From Cupriavidus sp. P-10 (GTDB taxonomy: Bacteria; Pseudomonadota; Gammaproteobacteria; Burkholderiales; Burkholderiaceae), in NCBI RefSeq assembly GCF_003402535.2, contig NZ_AP025171.1, forward strand, positions 2,728,001-2,792,000: a stretch of DNA of 64,000 nt, given 5' to 3'. A program made the position numbers and the translations under genes. Below are positions 1-8,023 of this stretch, piece after piece; within the stretch, counting starts at the first letter, position 1, and each line of letters opens with the position of its first letter. The notes beneath the pieces were generated by a model. That model had not been told where the DNA came from, did not search any database, and worked only from the letters and a program-made list of their open reading frames with translations.

Positions 1-104
1 CGCAGGTAGTGCGGGGCCTGTCACGCGGAAAATTGCCTTCCAGACGCGCGCGCGACTGACAGACGCCGGCGTTCCCCTGACAGGTAGCCCCCGATACCGA
101 ACCC

Positions 105-2138
105 ATGCCTTACACCGATCTACCGGCCGATCTACTGGCCGCCCCCCCGGCCGATCCCCCGGCCGAAGCGCAGGCCGCCACACCGCTGCGCCATCGCCTT
201 TCCACGCGCATCATCTCGCTGTCGCTGGCCGTGCTGCTGGTGGTGCTCGGCATGATCTCCGGCACGCTGTGGCTGTCGTGGAAGCTCGAAGGCGCCGGCG
301 CCGCCATCAATGACGCCGGCAGCCTGCGCATGCGCGCCAACCGGGTTGCGATCGAGCTGACACTCGCGCACGCGCAGCGCGGCAATGCGCTGGCGATGCA
401 GGTGCAGGCGCTGGACGGCACGCTGGCGCAGCTGCGCCAGGGCAACCCGTCGCGCCCGCTGTTCCTGCCCGATGAACCCGCCATCCACGCCCAGCTCGAG
501 CGCGTCACCAGGGACTGGCACGCCCACCTGCGCCCGATCGCCATGGCCGGCGCCGACAGCACCGCGCCGGCACGCTATATCGCCGCGCTGCCCGGCTTCG
601 TGGCCCAGGCCGACACGCTGGTCGGCATGATCGAGCGCGACAGCGCGCGCAAGACCGACCTGCTGCGCCTGTCGCAGACGGCGCTGGCGCTGATGGCCTG
701 CGTCGGCACCGTGGCGGTGATCTACCTGCTCTACCTGTGGATCATCCTGCCGGTGCTGCGGCTGCAGGACGGCCTGCGGCGCATGGCCGCACGCGAGTTC
801 TCGCTGCGCCTGCCGGTGGAGACCCGCGACGAGTTCGGCACCCTCTGCGAAGGCTTCAACCGCATGGCCGGCGAACTGCAGGGCCTGTACAGCGACCTGG
901 AGGCGCGGGTGGCGCAGAAGACCGCCGAGCTGGAGCGCCAGAACCGCGACCTGGAGACGCTGTACGACATGGCGGCGCTTTTGAACCAGGCCAGCGATGC
1001 AGACACCATGGTGCGCGGCTTCCTGGCGCGCGTGATGCGCCAGTTCGACGCCGAGGGCGGCAGCGTGCGCGTGCTCGACCCGCGCAACGGCCGCATGCAC
1101 CTGCTGGCCAGCGCGGGCTTGCCCGTGGCGCTGGCTGAGGCCGCGTCCTGCGCCGCCGCCGATGCCTGCCATTGCGGCGAGGCCACGCGCGAAGCGGTGG
1201 TCACGATCGCCGACCTGCGCGGCACGCGCCGCGCAGGCGGCGTGGGGCAACCCGACGCCGGGGCGCAGGACAGCACGCCGTGCGCGCGCAACGGCTTCCA
1301 GGCGCTGGCGGCATTCCGCATCGAAAGCCAGCGCGGCGCCACCGGTGTGTTCGCGCTGCATTTCCGCGCCCAGCGCACGCTGCCCGCCTCCGACCGGCAA
1401 CTGCTCGAAACGCTGGGCCAGCACCTGGGCACTGCGCTGGAGCACCTGCGGCTGTCGGCGACGGCGCGCCAGCTCGCGGTGGTCGAAGAACGCAACCTGG
1501 TGGCACAGGGCCTGCACGACAGCATCGCGCAGGGCCTGAACTACCTGAACCTGCAGGTGCAACTGCTCGACGACGCGGTCGCGCGCGACGACCTGGCCGA
1601 GACCCGCGAGATCGTGCCGATGCTGCGCCACGGCGTGGAGGAGAGCTACCAGGACGTGCGCGAGCTGCTCAACAATTTCCGCTCGCGCCTGGGCGGCGGC
1701 GAACTGCGCCCGGCAGTGGAAGACACCGTGGCGCGCTTCCGCCGCCAGTGCCGCACCGAAGCCACGCTCACCATCGACGAACAAGCCGACGGCATCGGCG
1801 CGGGCGGCCGGCCGCTGTCGCCGGAACAGCAGCTGCAGGTGCTCTTCATCCTGCAGGAAGCACTGTCCAACGTGCGCAAGCACGCCCTGGCCGCGCACGT
1901 GACGGTGGCGCTCAGCCACGGCCGCGACTTCCGCCTGGTGGTGGAGGACGACGGCGAAGGCTTCGATCCCGCCGAACCGGCCACGCGCGCCGAAGCGCAT
2001 ATCGGCCTGAACATCATGCGCGAGCGCGCCGCCCGCCTGGGCGCGCAGCTGCACGTGCGGGCCGCCCCGGGGCGCGGCGTGCGCATCGAGCTGGTGCTGC
2101 CGCGCCGCGCCCCACAGAACCCCGAGACCCAGCCATGA
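105..2138 (+). CDS. narX: Nitrate/nitrite sensor histidine kinase NarX
   Basis: Inner-membrane sensor kinase of the NarX/NarQ family, 677 aa. Transmembrane helices lie near residues 35-58 and 193-215 and flank a periplasmic sensor. The sensor carries a P-box-like stretch, INDAGSLRMRANR, resembling the nitrate-binding P-box of NarX. A HAMP domain, a short coiled coil, a GAF-like module with a cysteine cluster (C349, C355, C357, C393), a HisKA_3 dimerisation domain with His471 in GLHDSIAQGL and a C-terminal HATPase follow. The stop overlaps the narL start (ATGA), so the two are translationally coupled. No clear Shine-Dalgarno precedes the chosen ATG. The family phosphorylates NarL in response to nitrate or nitrite; function in this strain is inferred. 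Confidence 0.9.
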   Translation: MPYTDLPADLLAAPPADPPAEAQAATPLRHRLSTRIISLSLAVLLVVLGMISGTLWLSWKLEGAGAAINDAGSLRMRANRVAIELTLAHAQRGNALAMQVQALDGTLAQLRQGNPSRPLFLPDEPAIHAQLERVTRDWHAHLRPIAMAGADSTAPARYIAALPGFVAQADTLVGMIERDSARKTDLLRLSQTALALMACVGTVAVIYLLYLWIILPVLRLQDGLRRMAAREFSLRLPVETRDEFGTLCEGFNRMAGELQGLYSDLEARVAQKTAELERQNRDLETLYDMAALLNQASDADTMVRGFLARVMRQFDAEGGSVRVLDPRNGRMHLLASAGLPVALAEAASCAAADACHCGEATREAVVTIADLRGTRRAGGVGQPDAGAQDSTPCARNGFQALAAFRIESQRGATGVFALHFRAQRTLPASDRQLLETLGQHLGTALEHLRLSATARQLAVVEERNLVAQGLHDSIAQGLNYLNLQVQLLDDAVARDDLAETREIVPMLRHGVEESYQDVRELLNNFRSRLGGGELRPAVEDTVARFRRQCRTEATLTIDEQADGIGAGGRPLSPEQQLQVLFILQEALSNVRKHALAAHVTVALSHGRDFRLVVEDDGEGFDPAEPATRAEAHIGLNIMRERAARLGAQLHVRAAPGRGVRIELVLPRRAPQNPETQP

Positions 2139-2791
2139 CCATCCGCATCCTGCTGATCGACGACCACACCCTGTTCCGCTCCGGCATCCGCGCGCTGCTG
2201 CAGCGCCAGACCGACTTCGAGATTGTCGACGAAGCCGCCGACGGCGTGGAGGGGATCAAGCGTGCCAAGCAGCATCGCCCCGACGTGATCCTGCTGGACC
2301 TCAACATGCCTGGCCTGTCGGGACTGGAGGCGCTGCAACTGCTGGTGGAAGACCTGCCGCAGACCGCGGTGATCGTGCTGACGGTGTCCGAGGAAGCCGA
2401 GGAACTGGCCACCGCGCTGCGCAGCGGTGCGCGCGGCTACCTGATCAAGAACATCGAGACCGAGGCGCTGATCGCCGGCATCCGCCGCGCCGCCGCGGGC
2501 GAGCCGGTGATCTCCGACAGCATGACGGCCAAGCTGGTGGCGCAGTTCCGCGCGCCGGCGCCCGCTGCGGCGCCGCGCCACGACGACGCGCCACGCCTGA
2601 CCGCGCGCGAGCGCGAGATCGTGCAGGGGCTGGCGCGCGGCGAAAGCAACAAGGAGATCGCGCGCGATCTCGGCGTGGCAGAAAGCACGGTAAAGATCCA
2701 CGTGCAGAACATTTTGAAGAAGCTGAACCTGGCCAGCCGCGTGCAGGTGGCAGTCTACGCGGTCGAGCACGGCCTGACCGAGGCGGGCTGA
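2135..2791 (+). CDS. narL: Nitrate/nitrite response regulator NarL
   Basis: Response regulator of 218 aa: receiver domain (residues about 4-118; acidic pocket LIDDH, phospho-acceptor D55 in ILLDLNMPG) followed by a LuxR/NarL-type helix-turn-helix (about 150-212; LTAREREIVQGLARGESNKE). Its ATG overlaps the narX stop codon by four bases, so it forms one operon with the kinase. Expected to bind DNA as a phosphorylated dimer and control nitrate respiration genes; likely targets are outside the window. A longer frame runs upstream through narX but is only a shadow. Confidence 0.93.
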   Translation: MTIRILLIDDHTLFRSGIRALLQRQTDFEIVDEAADGVEGIKRAKQHRPDVILLDLNMPGLSGLEALQLLVEDLPQTAVIVLTVSEEAEELATALRSGARGYLIKNIETEALIAGIRRAAAGEPVISDSMTAKLVAQFRAPAPAAAPRHDDAPRLTAREREIVQGLARGESNKEIARDLGVAESTVKIHVQNILKKLNLASRVQVAVYAVEHGLTEAG

Positions 2792-3019
2792 ACGCGCGGC
2801 AACAACGTGGCAATGTGCTGCCCCAGCCGCCGTGCAGTGCGCCACGAGAGCCTTGCAGTGCCCGGCGTCGTCCGATTCCTACACCGATATCAGTCCCTGC
2901 CCGGAGGGACGCGGGCGAGCCTTGACCTAGGCTGAACCTTGAGCAGTGGCCTTTCAGATGCGCGGCCGCTTCGGAACGGAAGCCCCCGGCTTCCCCGATC
3001 CACGAACAAGGAGCAAGCC

Positions 3020-3178
3020 ATGGGAATCGGCACTATCCTTCTGATCATTCTTGTCCTGCTGCTGTTGGGTGCCCTGCCGGCCTGGCCGTACAGTTCCGGC
3101 TGGGGTTACTGGCCAAGCGGCGGCCTGGGCCTGATCGTCCTGATCGTGCTGCTGCTCGTGGTTCTCGGCCGGATATAG
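3020..3178 (+). CDS. DUF3309 small membrane protein
   Basis: Small hydrophobic protein of 52 aa, family DUF3309. It has two membrane-spanning stretches (about residues 4-20 and 36-51) around a polar, aromatic turn, PYSSGWGYWPSGG. The ATG follows a good ribosome binding site (AAGGAG, 3008-3013); a longer frame starting at 2939 has none. The family is common in proteobacteria, often near stress genes, and has no known biochemical role. It lies between narL and a DUF3008 gene and is probably membrane-embedded. Confidence 0.85.
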   Translation: MGIGTILLIILVLLLLGALPAWPYSSGWGYWPSGGLGLIVLIVLLLVVLGRI

Positions 3179-3213
3179 CGTTCCGGCCGTCCAGCGGGCG
3201 ACGGCGGCTGGCA

Positions 3214-3263
3214 GGCCCCGGCGTGAGCGGCATCGCTGCGGCGTTGCCGCTCACGCCGGGGCC
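3214..3263. repeat. 19-bp perfect inverted repeat between DUF3309 and DUF3008 genes
   Basis: Arms 3214-3232 and 3245-3263 are perfectly complementary over 19 bp (arm begins GGCCCCGGCGTG) around a 12-base loop. No T-run follows on either strand, so it is not a classical intrinsic terminator. It could be an mRNA 3'-stabilising hairpin or a Rho-assisted stop. Confidence 0.75.
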
Positions 3264-3318
3264 GATGCCGCGTCGTCCGCATTGTGTTTGTCTATCACCC
3301 CACCCCAAGGAGACTGAC

Positions 3319-3498
3319 ATGCCAGCCAAATCGAAGGCACAACAGCAGGCCGCCGGAGCGGCGCTCTCCGCCAAGCGCGGGGACACCAAGGCCGGATCGC
3401 TGAAGGGTGCTTCGCGCTCGATGTACAAGTCGATGAGCGAAAAGGAACTCGACAAGATGGCCTCGACCAAGACAAAGAAGCTGCCCAAGCACAAATAG
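3319..3498 (+). CDS. DUF3008 family small basic protein
   Basis: Lysine-rich protein of 59 aa matching DUF3008 (starts MPAKSKAQQQAAGAALSAKR, contains SMSEKELDKMAS, ends TKTKKLPKHK). It is highly charged, has no signal peptide and is probably a cytosolic small stress-associated protein of unknown function. The ATG is preceded by AAGGAG (3307-3312). It follows the DUF3309 gene, with the 19-bp hairpin between them. Confidence 0.85.
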   Translation: MPAKSKAQQQAAGAALSAKRGDTKAGSLKGASRSMYKSMSEKELDKMASTKTKKLPKHK

Positions 3499-3617
3499 AG
3501 ATTGCCCAAGGAAAAAGTCAGAGCGCTGGCGCGTTCCTGTATCCCGTCGCTCCCGACGCGGGGACGACGCGCCACCGGCGTCGTGCATGCTGCCGCGCCG
3601 CTTCGGTTCTTCCCTTT

Positions 3618-4295
3618 TCAGCTCTTCCCCGCCTCGCCGTTCTGTGGCCCGCCGCAATAGCCAGGCAGCCGCCTGGCCTTGCTGCTGCGCGCCAGCTTGA
3701 TGGATTCCGACAGCGCCAGGCCAAAGCCCGCGATGCTGTGGACATCCTGTACCACCCGATCGCGCAGGAAGCCGGCCCAGCGAAAATCCCCATAGGCGCT
3801 GCCCGGCTTGCGGTAGGCACCGGCCTCGCGCGCGAACGCCGCAAGGCTGCGGTATGGGTCGTCGCGCATGCCCATCACGGTGGGCGGCAGCGCCCTGCGG
3901 CCCCGGAGCTTGCCGTGTTCGTCGTACGGGTGGACATGGCCGAGCTGGCCCATGCGCTTCCAGAAGGCCGACGGTGCCAGTTTGCTCAGGTCGCGCAGGA
4001 TGCGCACCGGCGCCCACTGGTATCCCAGTTCAAGCCAGGCGCGGGCCCAGTGATGGTGATCGACGATATAGAGAGCGCCACCGGGACCCACCACGGTCTT
4101 GATGCGGTGGCTGCGCATGAAACGACGCAGCTGCGCGAGGTCATTGCGGTCCGCGTGGCGCCGCGTGACTTCCTTCTTGTGGCTGACGTGGGTATAGCCC
4201 AGCGTCAGTTGCGTGGGGCGCAGCCGCGCCAGCTCGGCAATATCCTTGCCGTTCCGGGGGCTGGCGCGGTCGCGCCGTTCAGTTGTGTTCCGCAC
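3618..4295 (-). CDS. ParB-like nuclease-fold protein (copy 1)
   Basis: About 225 aa with the ParBc_2-like core: LRPTQLTLGYTHVSHKKEVT near the N-terminus, IVDHHHWARAW, VHPYDEHG, MRDDPYRSL and a conserved DFRWAGF near the C-terminus. A clear paralogue lies at 7335-7970 with the same motifs in the same order. The start is uncertain: no ATG lies upstream of the conserved region, and the GTG at 4295 is the nearest canonical start, overlapping the upstream gene by 17 bases. That overlap suggests translational coupling. Proteins of this family are annotated ParB-like but are not plasmid partition proteins; substrate and role are unknown. Confidence 0.8.
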   Translation of the reverse strand: MRNTTERRDRASPRNGKDIAELARLRPTQLTLGYTHVSHKKEVTRRHADRNDLAQLRRFMRSHRIKTVVGPGGALYIVDHHHWARAWLELGYQWAPVRILRDLSKLAPSAFWKRMGQLGHVHPYDEHGKLRGRRALPPTVMGMRDDPYRSLAAFAREAGAYRKPGSAYGDFRWAGFLRDRVVQDVHSIAGFGLALSESIKLARSSKARRLPGYCGGPQNGEAGKS

Positions 4296-4728
4296 GCTTC
4301 TGGTCAACGAAATGCTCGAGCTCGCTGCCCGGGTCTTCGTTGCCGGTGGACTGCTCGGCCACCGATTCCCGTGCCAGCGGCCGCGGCCAGAATTCTCCTT
4401 CCCCGTCCTGCACCGGCTCGCCGTGCGCGTTGGGGTCGAAGTCGGTCCACTGGCCGCATTCCCAGCAGCCCTGCGCGCGCTCCAGGTGGCCGGCGCCGGC
4501 TTCGCGCAGCACGTCGACCACGACCGAGGACAGGCCATTGCCAACGCAGGCGGCCAGCATCACCTCGCCGGCGTTCTCGTCGGATTGCGCCGCTGCCCTG
4601 GCCTCGTCGGGCCGGCGCACCGACATGATGGAAACGTCCCATACCGAGAATCCGCGCGCGAACAAGGTCCGCGCCGCGTCTTCGGCGGTGGCGATGGAGT
4701 CGAAGCGACCCGCTACGATCGGTGACAT
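4279..4728 (-). CDS. Stress-associated protein, short paralogue of the 13030-13635 gene
   Basis: Protein of 149 aa beginning MSPIVAGRFDSIATAEDAA. The N-terminal ferredoxin-like segment and the C-terminal WTDFDP match the paralogue at 13030-13635, which begins MTAIVAGRFDSFSTAES. This copy lacks the central hydrophobic glycine-rich span of the paralogue and should be soluble. A good GGGAG ribosome binding site precedes the ATG. It overlaps the downstream ParB-like gene. The N-terminus resembles the general stress protein 17M-like domain. Function unknown. Confidence 0.8.
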   Translation of the reverse strand: MSPIVAGRFDSIATAEDAARTLFARGFSVWDVSIMSVRRPDEARAAAQSDENAGEVMLAACVGNGLSSVVVDVLREAGAGHLERAQGCWECGQWTDFDPNAHGEPVQDGEGEFWPRPLARESVAEQSTGNEDPGSELEHFVDQKRAEHN

Positions 4729-4755
4729 GGTGGCTCCCTGGTTTCGATGAATGGA

Positions 4756-4792
4756 TGCGGTATGAAAGGGTGCGGTATGAAAGGGTGCGGTA
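4756..4792 (+). repeat. 15-bp tandem repeat, 2.5 copies
   Basis: Unit TGCGGTATGAAAGGG occurs at 4756-4770 and 4771-4785, then a partial copy TGCGGTAC. It lies just upstream of the gene starting at 4728 on the minus strand, between that start and its putative regulatory site. Confidence 0.7.
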
Positions 4793-4872
4793 CGTCCCCG
4801 AGCCGCTCGCAAGAGCCACGCCCGCGCCGGATCTGCACGGCGGCGGCCGTGGTGGTGGGTGGCACGTGCAAT

Positions 4873-4899
4873 TTTTGCAAGCACGGCTCCCGAACTACA
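4873..4899 (-). promoter_or_regulatory. Candidate TGTAG-type regulatory site upstream of 4279-4728
   Basis: On the minus strand TGTAGTTC (4899-4892) is followed after 11 bases by TTGCAAAA (4880-4873). The first half-site matches those at 14543-14550 and 21777-21784. The second half is weak. The near edge is 145 bp from the downstream start codon, close to the spacing at 14527 (148) and 5932 (146). Activity is inferred. Confidence 0.4.
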
Positions 4900-4928
4900 T
4901 GCACGGCCCGCTCGGCACCGGCGCCGGC

Positions 4929-5786
4929 TCAGCCGTTGACGACCTCGCCACCGTTGATGTGCAGGATCTGCCCCGTGATATAGCTCGCCGCATCCGAGGC
5001 CAGGAACACATAGCCGGCCGCCACTTCGAACGGCTGTCCCGGCCTGCCCATCGGCGTCTTCTTCCCGAACTCGGCGACTTCTTCGGCAGTGAAGGTGGAC
5101 GGGATCAGCGGGGTCCAGATCGGGCCCGGCGCGACGCCATTGACGCGGATGCCGCGTTCGACCACCTGCAACGCGAGCGAACGCGTGAACGACACGATCG
5201 CGCCCTTGGTCGCCGAGTAGTCGAGCAGGTGCTTGCTGCCGCGATACGCGGTCACCGAGGTGGTGTTCAGGATCGACGCGCCCGCCTTCAGGTGCGGCAG
5301 TACCGCGCGCGTCAGGTGGAACATGGCGAAGACGTTGGTGCGGAAGGTGGCCTCGACCTGGCCTTCGTCGACCTCTTCCAGCGATTCCTTGGGATGCTGC
5401 TCGGCGGCGTTGTTGACCAGGATATCGAGCTTGCCGTACTGCTGCAGCGTCTGGCGCGCGACCCCTTCGGCATGGCTGCAGTCGGCAAGGTCGCCTGCGA
5501 TCGCGAGGCACTTGCGCCCGGAGGCTTCAACCAGTTCGACCGTTTCGCGAGCATCGGCATGCTCGTCGAGATAGGAGATGGCAACGTCGGCGCCTTCGCG
5601 CGCGAAGGCCACGGCAATGGCGCGGCCGATACCGCTGTCGCCACCCGTGACCAGCGCCACGCGCCCTTGCAGGCGGCCGCTGCCGACGTAGTCGTCCGCG
5701 CCGCTGTCCGGCTGCGGCCGCATGGGCGCTTCCAGTCCCGGCTGGCGATCCTGGTGCTGGGGTGGGACGCTCTTCGGTGTGGACAT
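4929..5786 (-). CDS. SDR family oxidoreductase (YghA/GSP39-like)
   Basis: Classical-type short-chain dehydrogenase of 285 aa with an N-terminal extension of about 45 residues (MSTPKSVPPQHQDRQPGLEA) typical of the YghA / general stress protein 39 group. It shows the cofactor motif TGGDSGIGRA, NNAAEQ in place of NNAG, and catalytic Tyr and Lys in YSATKGAIVSF. It ends GEVVNG. A ribosome binding site (GGAGTCAG) precedes the ATG at 5786; a longer frame to 5870 lacks one. It is expected to be a soluble NAD(P)-dependent oxidoreductase; its substrate cannot be read from sequence. The upstream region carries a direct-repeat motif (5932-5958). Confidence 0.88.
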   Translation of the reverse strand: MSTPKSVPPQHQDRQPGLEAPMRPQPDSGADDYVGSGRLQGRVALVTGGDSGIGRAIAVAFAREGADVAISYLDEHADARETVELVEASGRKCLAIAGDLADCSHAEGVARQTLQQYGKLDILVNNAAEQHPKESLEEVDEGQVEATFRTNVFAMFHLTRAVLPHLKAGASILNTTSVTAYRGSKHLLDYSATKGAIVSFTRSLALQVVERGIRVNGVAPGPIWTPLIPSTFTAEEVAEFGKKTPMGRPGQPFEVAAGYVFLASDAASYITGQILHINGGEVVNG

Positions 5787-6152
5787 GGCTGACTCCTGTC
5801 TGTGGCGGACACGCGGGCCCATGCGCGTGCCGCGCAAGTTCCATGCCGCTGGGATGTACTCCGCACCCACTCGGCACTTTGGCGCAGCGCTTCGAACACG
5901 CCCACGGCGGTGACGTGGCAGGCGCCCGTAACCCTTACATCGCCCGGCAATCCTTACAGCACTGCGGCACGCGCGGCGCCTAGCCGGCGTGGTAGCGAAG
6001 GGGCACGGATTTTGCGGGTTGTTGGTTGTTTATTGCGGGTTCATTTTGCGGTTTTCCCGGAGGAAACACCGCACTTCAAACGGCCCGGCGGCGCCGCAGC
6101 CAGCCTCTGCGCAGGCACAGCCCAGCCGGACCATTCAGCCAGGAGGCAAGCA
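5787..6152. other. Divergent intergenic region between SDR and BON genes
   Basis: No convincing gene is seen in these 366 bases. The region should hold divergent promoters. It contains the CCTTACA direct repeat (5932-5958) and, nearer the BON gene, a T-rich stretch (about 6008-6055) in which TTTTGCGG and TATTGCGGG recur. No consensus sigma70 pair was convincing. Confidence 0.6.
5932..5958 (-). promoter_or_regulatory. Candidate direct-repeat regulatory site TGTAAGG x2
   Basis: TGTAAGG half-sites on the minus strand (plus strand CCTTACA at 5933-5939 and 5952-5958) have a 19-bp period. The nearer half lies 146 bp upstream of the SDR start at 5786. The same arrangement occurs at 21758-21784 and 29679-29705. 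It could be a tandem binding site or an alternative-sigma promoter; inferred. Confidence 0.45.
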
Positions 6153-7286
6153 ATGTTCAACTTCCGCAACGACCGCGGCAGCCGCGGGGGCAATCAGGGC
6201 CAGCGCCGCGAGGGCGGCCAGCCATCGGGCATGCGCGACGAGAACCGGGGCAGCGGCTCCGAAGACTGGGGCCGGGAATGGGGTGAAGACTGGCGCGGCG
6301 AGCAGCGCAATGAAGGTCGCAATGAAGGCCGCAGGGAGGGACGCAGCGAGTGGCGTGGCGAGGGCCAGGGCCGCTATGGCAGCGAGTCTTACGGCAACGA
6401 AGGCCGCGGCGGCGAATCCTCGCGCCACGGCGGACCCTGGTACCAGCAGGACACGCCCGCGGGCCAGACCCGCGGCGGCTGGGGCCAGCCGGGCTATGGC
6501 GCCTCCGATGCGGGCGGCACCGGCCACCCTTACAGCAGCGGCTATGGCGGCTACAGTCCGTCGGCGCAGGACAGCGGCTATCGCAGCCAGGAGCGCGTAT
6601 CGGGCTATGGTTATCGCGATGAAGACCGCTTCGGGCCGCGCGGCCGGGGCGGCGAGCGCGACGAACGTGACAGCGGCGAACGGGGCGAACGGGGCGAACG
6701 GGGCGAACGGGGCGAACGGGGCGGCCGTGCCATGCACTGGCGCGAAGGCATGGAGCGCGACCGCAGCCAGCGTGGCGGCGAACCGACCTATGGCAGTGGC
6801 TACTACGGCGATTCCGGCCGCGGTGGCCAGTCGTTCAGCGGCGGGCAGCGGGTCTATCCGGACGATCCCGGCTATCGCCGCAGCCGGGCCTTCGGCCAGC
6901 AGGCGGCTACGCAGGGACAGCACGCCGGCCGGCGTGTGACCGGACCCAAGGGCTATCGCCGCTCCGACGAGCGCGTGCGGGAAGACGTGTGCGAACGCCT
7001 CGCCATGAACCCGTACATCGATGTCGGCGAGGTCAGCGTGGAAGTCGCCAACGGCGTGGTCACGCTGGATGGCACGGTGCGCGAGCGCCGGGAGAAGTAT
7101 GTGATCGAGGAAATCGCTGACGCCGTGTTCGGCGTGACCGAAGTCGACAACCGGCTGCGTATGGGAACGCAAGGCGGCCGGGGCTCCGCCTGGGCCGCCG
7201 GCTCGGAGGTCGGTGGGGAGGACACTGGCAGCGGCACAGCGGGCAGCGCCGGCATCTCGCCGGAGCGCACGCTGAACAAGAGCTGA
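6153..7286 (+). CDS. BON domain protein with long Gly/Arg/Ser-rich disordered N-terminus
   Basis: Protein of 377 aa. Residues 1-265 are low complexity, rich in Gly, Arg, Ser, Glu and Tyr, with repeated GSGYGGY-like segments and five consecutive GER tripeptides. A BON domain follows at about 275-345 (VREDVCERLAMNPYIDVGEV, then VEVANGVVTLDGTVRERREK). BON domains usually bind phospholipid or act in the envelope, but no signal peptide is visible here. An excellent AGGAGG site (6141-6146) precedes the ATG; the open frame to 5802 is fortuitous. The disordered arm resembles RNA-binding or phase-separating RGG proteins in composition only. Confidence 0.85.
   Translation: MFNFRNDRGSRGGNQGQRREGGQPSGMRDENRGSGSEDWGREWGEDWRGEQRNEGRNEGRREGRSEWRGEGQGRYGSESYGNEGRGGESSRHGGPWYQQDTPAGQTRGGWGQPGYGASDAGGTGHPYSSGYGGYSPSAQDSGYRSQERVSGYGYRDEDRFGPRGRGGERDERDSGERGERGERGERGERGGRAMHWREGMERDRSQRGGEPTYGSGYYGDSGRGGQSFSGGQRVYPDDPGYRRSRAFGQQAATQGQHAGRRVTGPKGYRRSDERVREDVCERLAMNPYIDVGEVSVEVANGVVTLDGTVRERREKYVIEEIADAVFGVTEVDNRLRMGTQGGRGSAWAAGSEVGGEDTGSGTAGSAGISPERTLNKS
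6675..6719 (+). repeat. 9-bp tandem repeat, 5 perfect copies, in the BON gene
   Basis: GGCGAACGG repeated five times without mismatch, encoding (Gly-Glu-Arg)5. Perfect short in-frame repeats can change copy number by slippage without breaking the frame. Confidence 0.9.
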
Positions 7287-7334
7287 GCTGTAGACAACCT
7301 GCGCGGCGCGGCCACGCGCCGCGCCGCCCCCAAC

Positions 7335-7970
7335 ATGCCACGCCACCCCCGCAAACTTCGTCCCGGCAGCAAGCTGATGGTGCCCCTGGACGCGCTCCGC
7401 CCGACCCAGATCACCGTCGGCGGCTACCACGTCGCGCAAAAGGTCCACGTGACCCGCCGCGTGCCGCCCGAGGCGCGCGCCGCCTTCCTCGACAAGCACC
7501 GCGTCCACCTGGTGATCGGGCCGGAACAAGGCCTCTACGTGGTCGACCACCACCACTGGGTGCGCGCCTGGCACGACCTCGGCCTGACCCACGTGCCTGG
7601 GCTCGTCCAAGCCGATATCAGCGACCTCGATCCGCCCGCGTTCTGGCGCCACATGGTCGCCAACCACCTGGTCCACCCGTATGACGAGCACGGCCGCCGC
7701 CGGCCGCTGACCGAACTGCCCGAGGCCATCCACGACATGCGCGACGATCCCTACCGCAGCCTGGAGGCGTTCGTGCAAATCGCCGGCGGTTATCGCAAGG
7801 TCAAGACCGCCTATCCGGATTTCCGCTGGGCCGACTATTTCCGCCGCAACGTGCCGGGTCCGTTCGACACGGCGCATCACTTTGCCATAGCGCTGGCGCA
7901 GGCCTTCCGCCTGGCGCATGCTACGGGGGCACGCGAGCTGCCCGGCTATCTCGGCCCCCTGCCGTGCTGA
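7335..7970 (+). CDS. ParB-like nuclease-fold protein (copy 2)
   Basis: Protein of 211 aa starting MPRHPRKLRPGSKLMVPLDA. It shares the whole motif order of the minus-strand copy at 3618-4295: LRPTQITVGGYHVAQK, VVDHHHWVRAW, VHPYDEHG, MRDDPYRSL, DFRWADYF. No strong ribosome binding site is visible before the ATG. It lies 48 bases after the BON gene on the same strand and is probably co-transcribed with it. The conserved His-His-His and Asp residues suggest a catalytic or metal site, but no activity can be assigned. Confidence 0.87.
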   Translation: MPRHPRKLRPGSKLMVPLDALRPTQITVGGYHVAQKVHVTRRVPPEARAAFLDKHRVHLVIGPEQGLYVVDHHHWVRAWHDLGLTHVPGLVQADISDLDPPAFWRHMVANHLVHPYDEHGRRRPLTELPEAIHDMRDDPYRSLEAFVQIAGGYRKVKTAYPDFRWADYFRRNVPGPFDTAHHFAIALAQAFRLAHATGARELPGYLGPLPC

Positions 7971-7980
7971 CGCGGGCGTC

Positions 7981-7997
7981 GGTTGGTGGTCGGTTGG
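7981..7997 (+). other. Two-tetrad G-quadruplex-like GGTTGG motif
   Basis: GGTTGGTGGTCGGTTGG has five GG runs with 1-2-base loops, like the GGTTGG pattern of known two-tetrad quadruplexes. It sits in the short gap between the convergent ParB-like and topoisomerase IB genes. Structure formation is inferred. Confidence 0.35.
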
Positions 7998-8023
7998 CCG
8001 CCGGTTGGCCCGTTGGTTGACCT

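Noticed and set aside
132..2054. 640-codon minus-strand open frame opposite narX
   Set aside because: Low-complexity translation (His/Gln/Arg/Ala-rich), no ribosome binding site or family; a GC-codon-bias shadow of narX.
6675..6719. CRISPR-like repeat array
   Set aside because: Perfect 9-bp repeats without spacers, in frame within a coding sequence.
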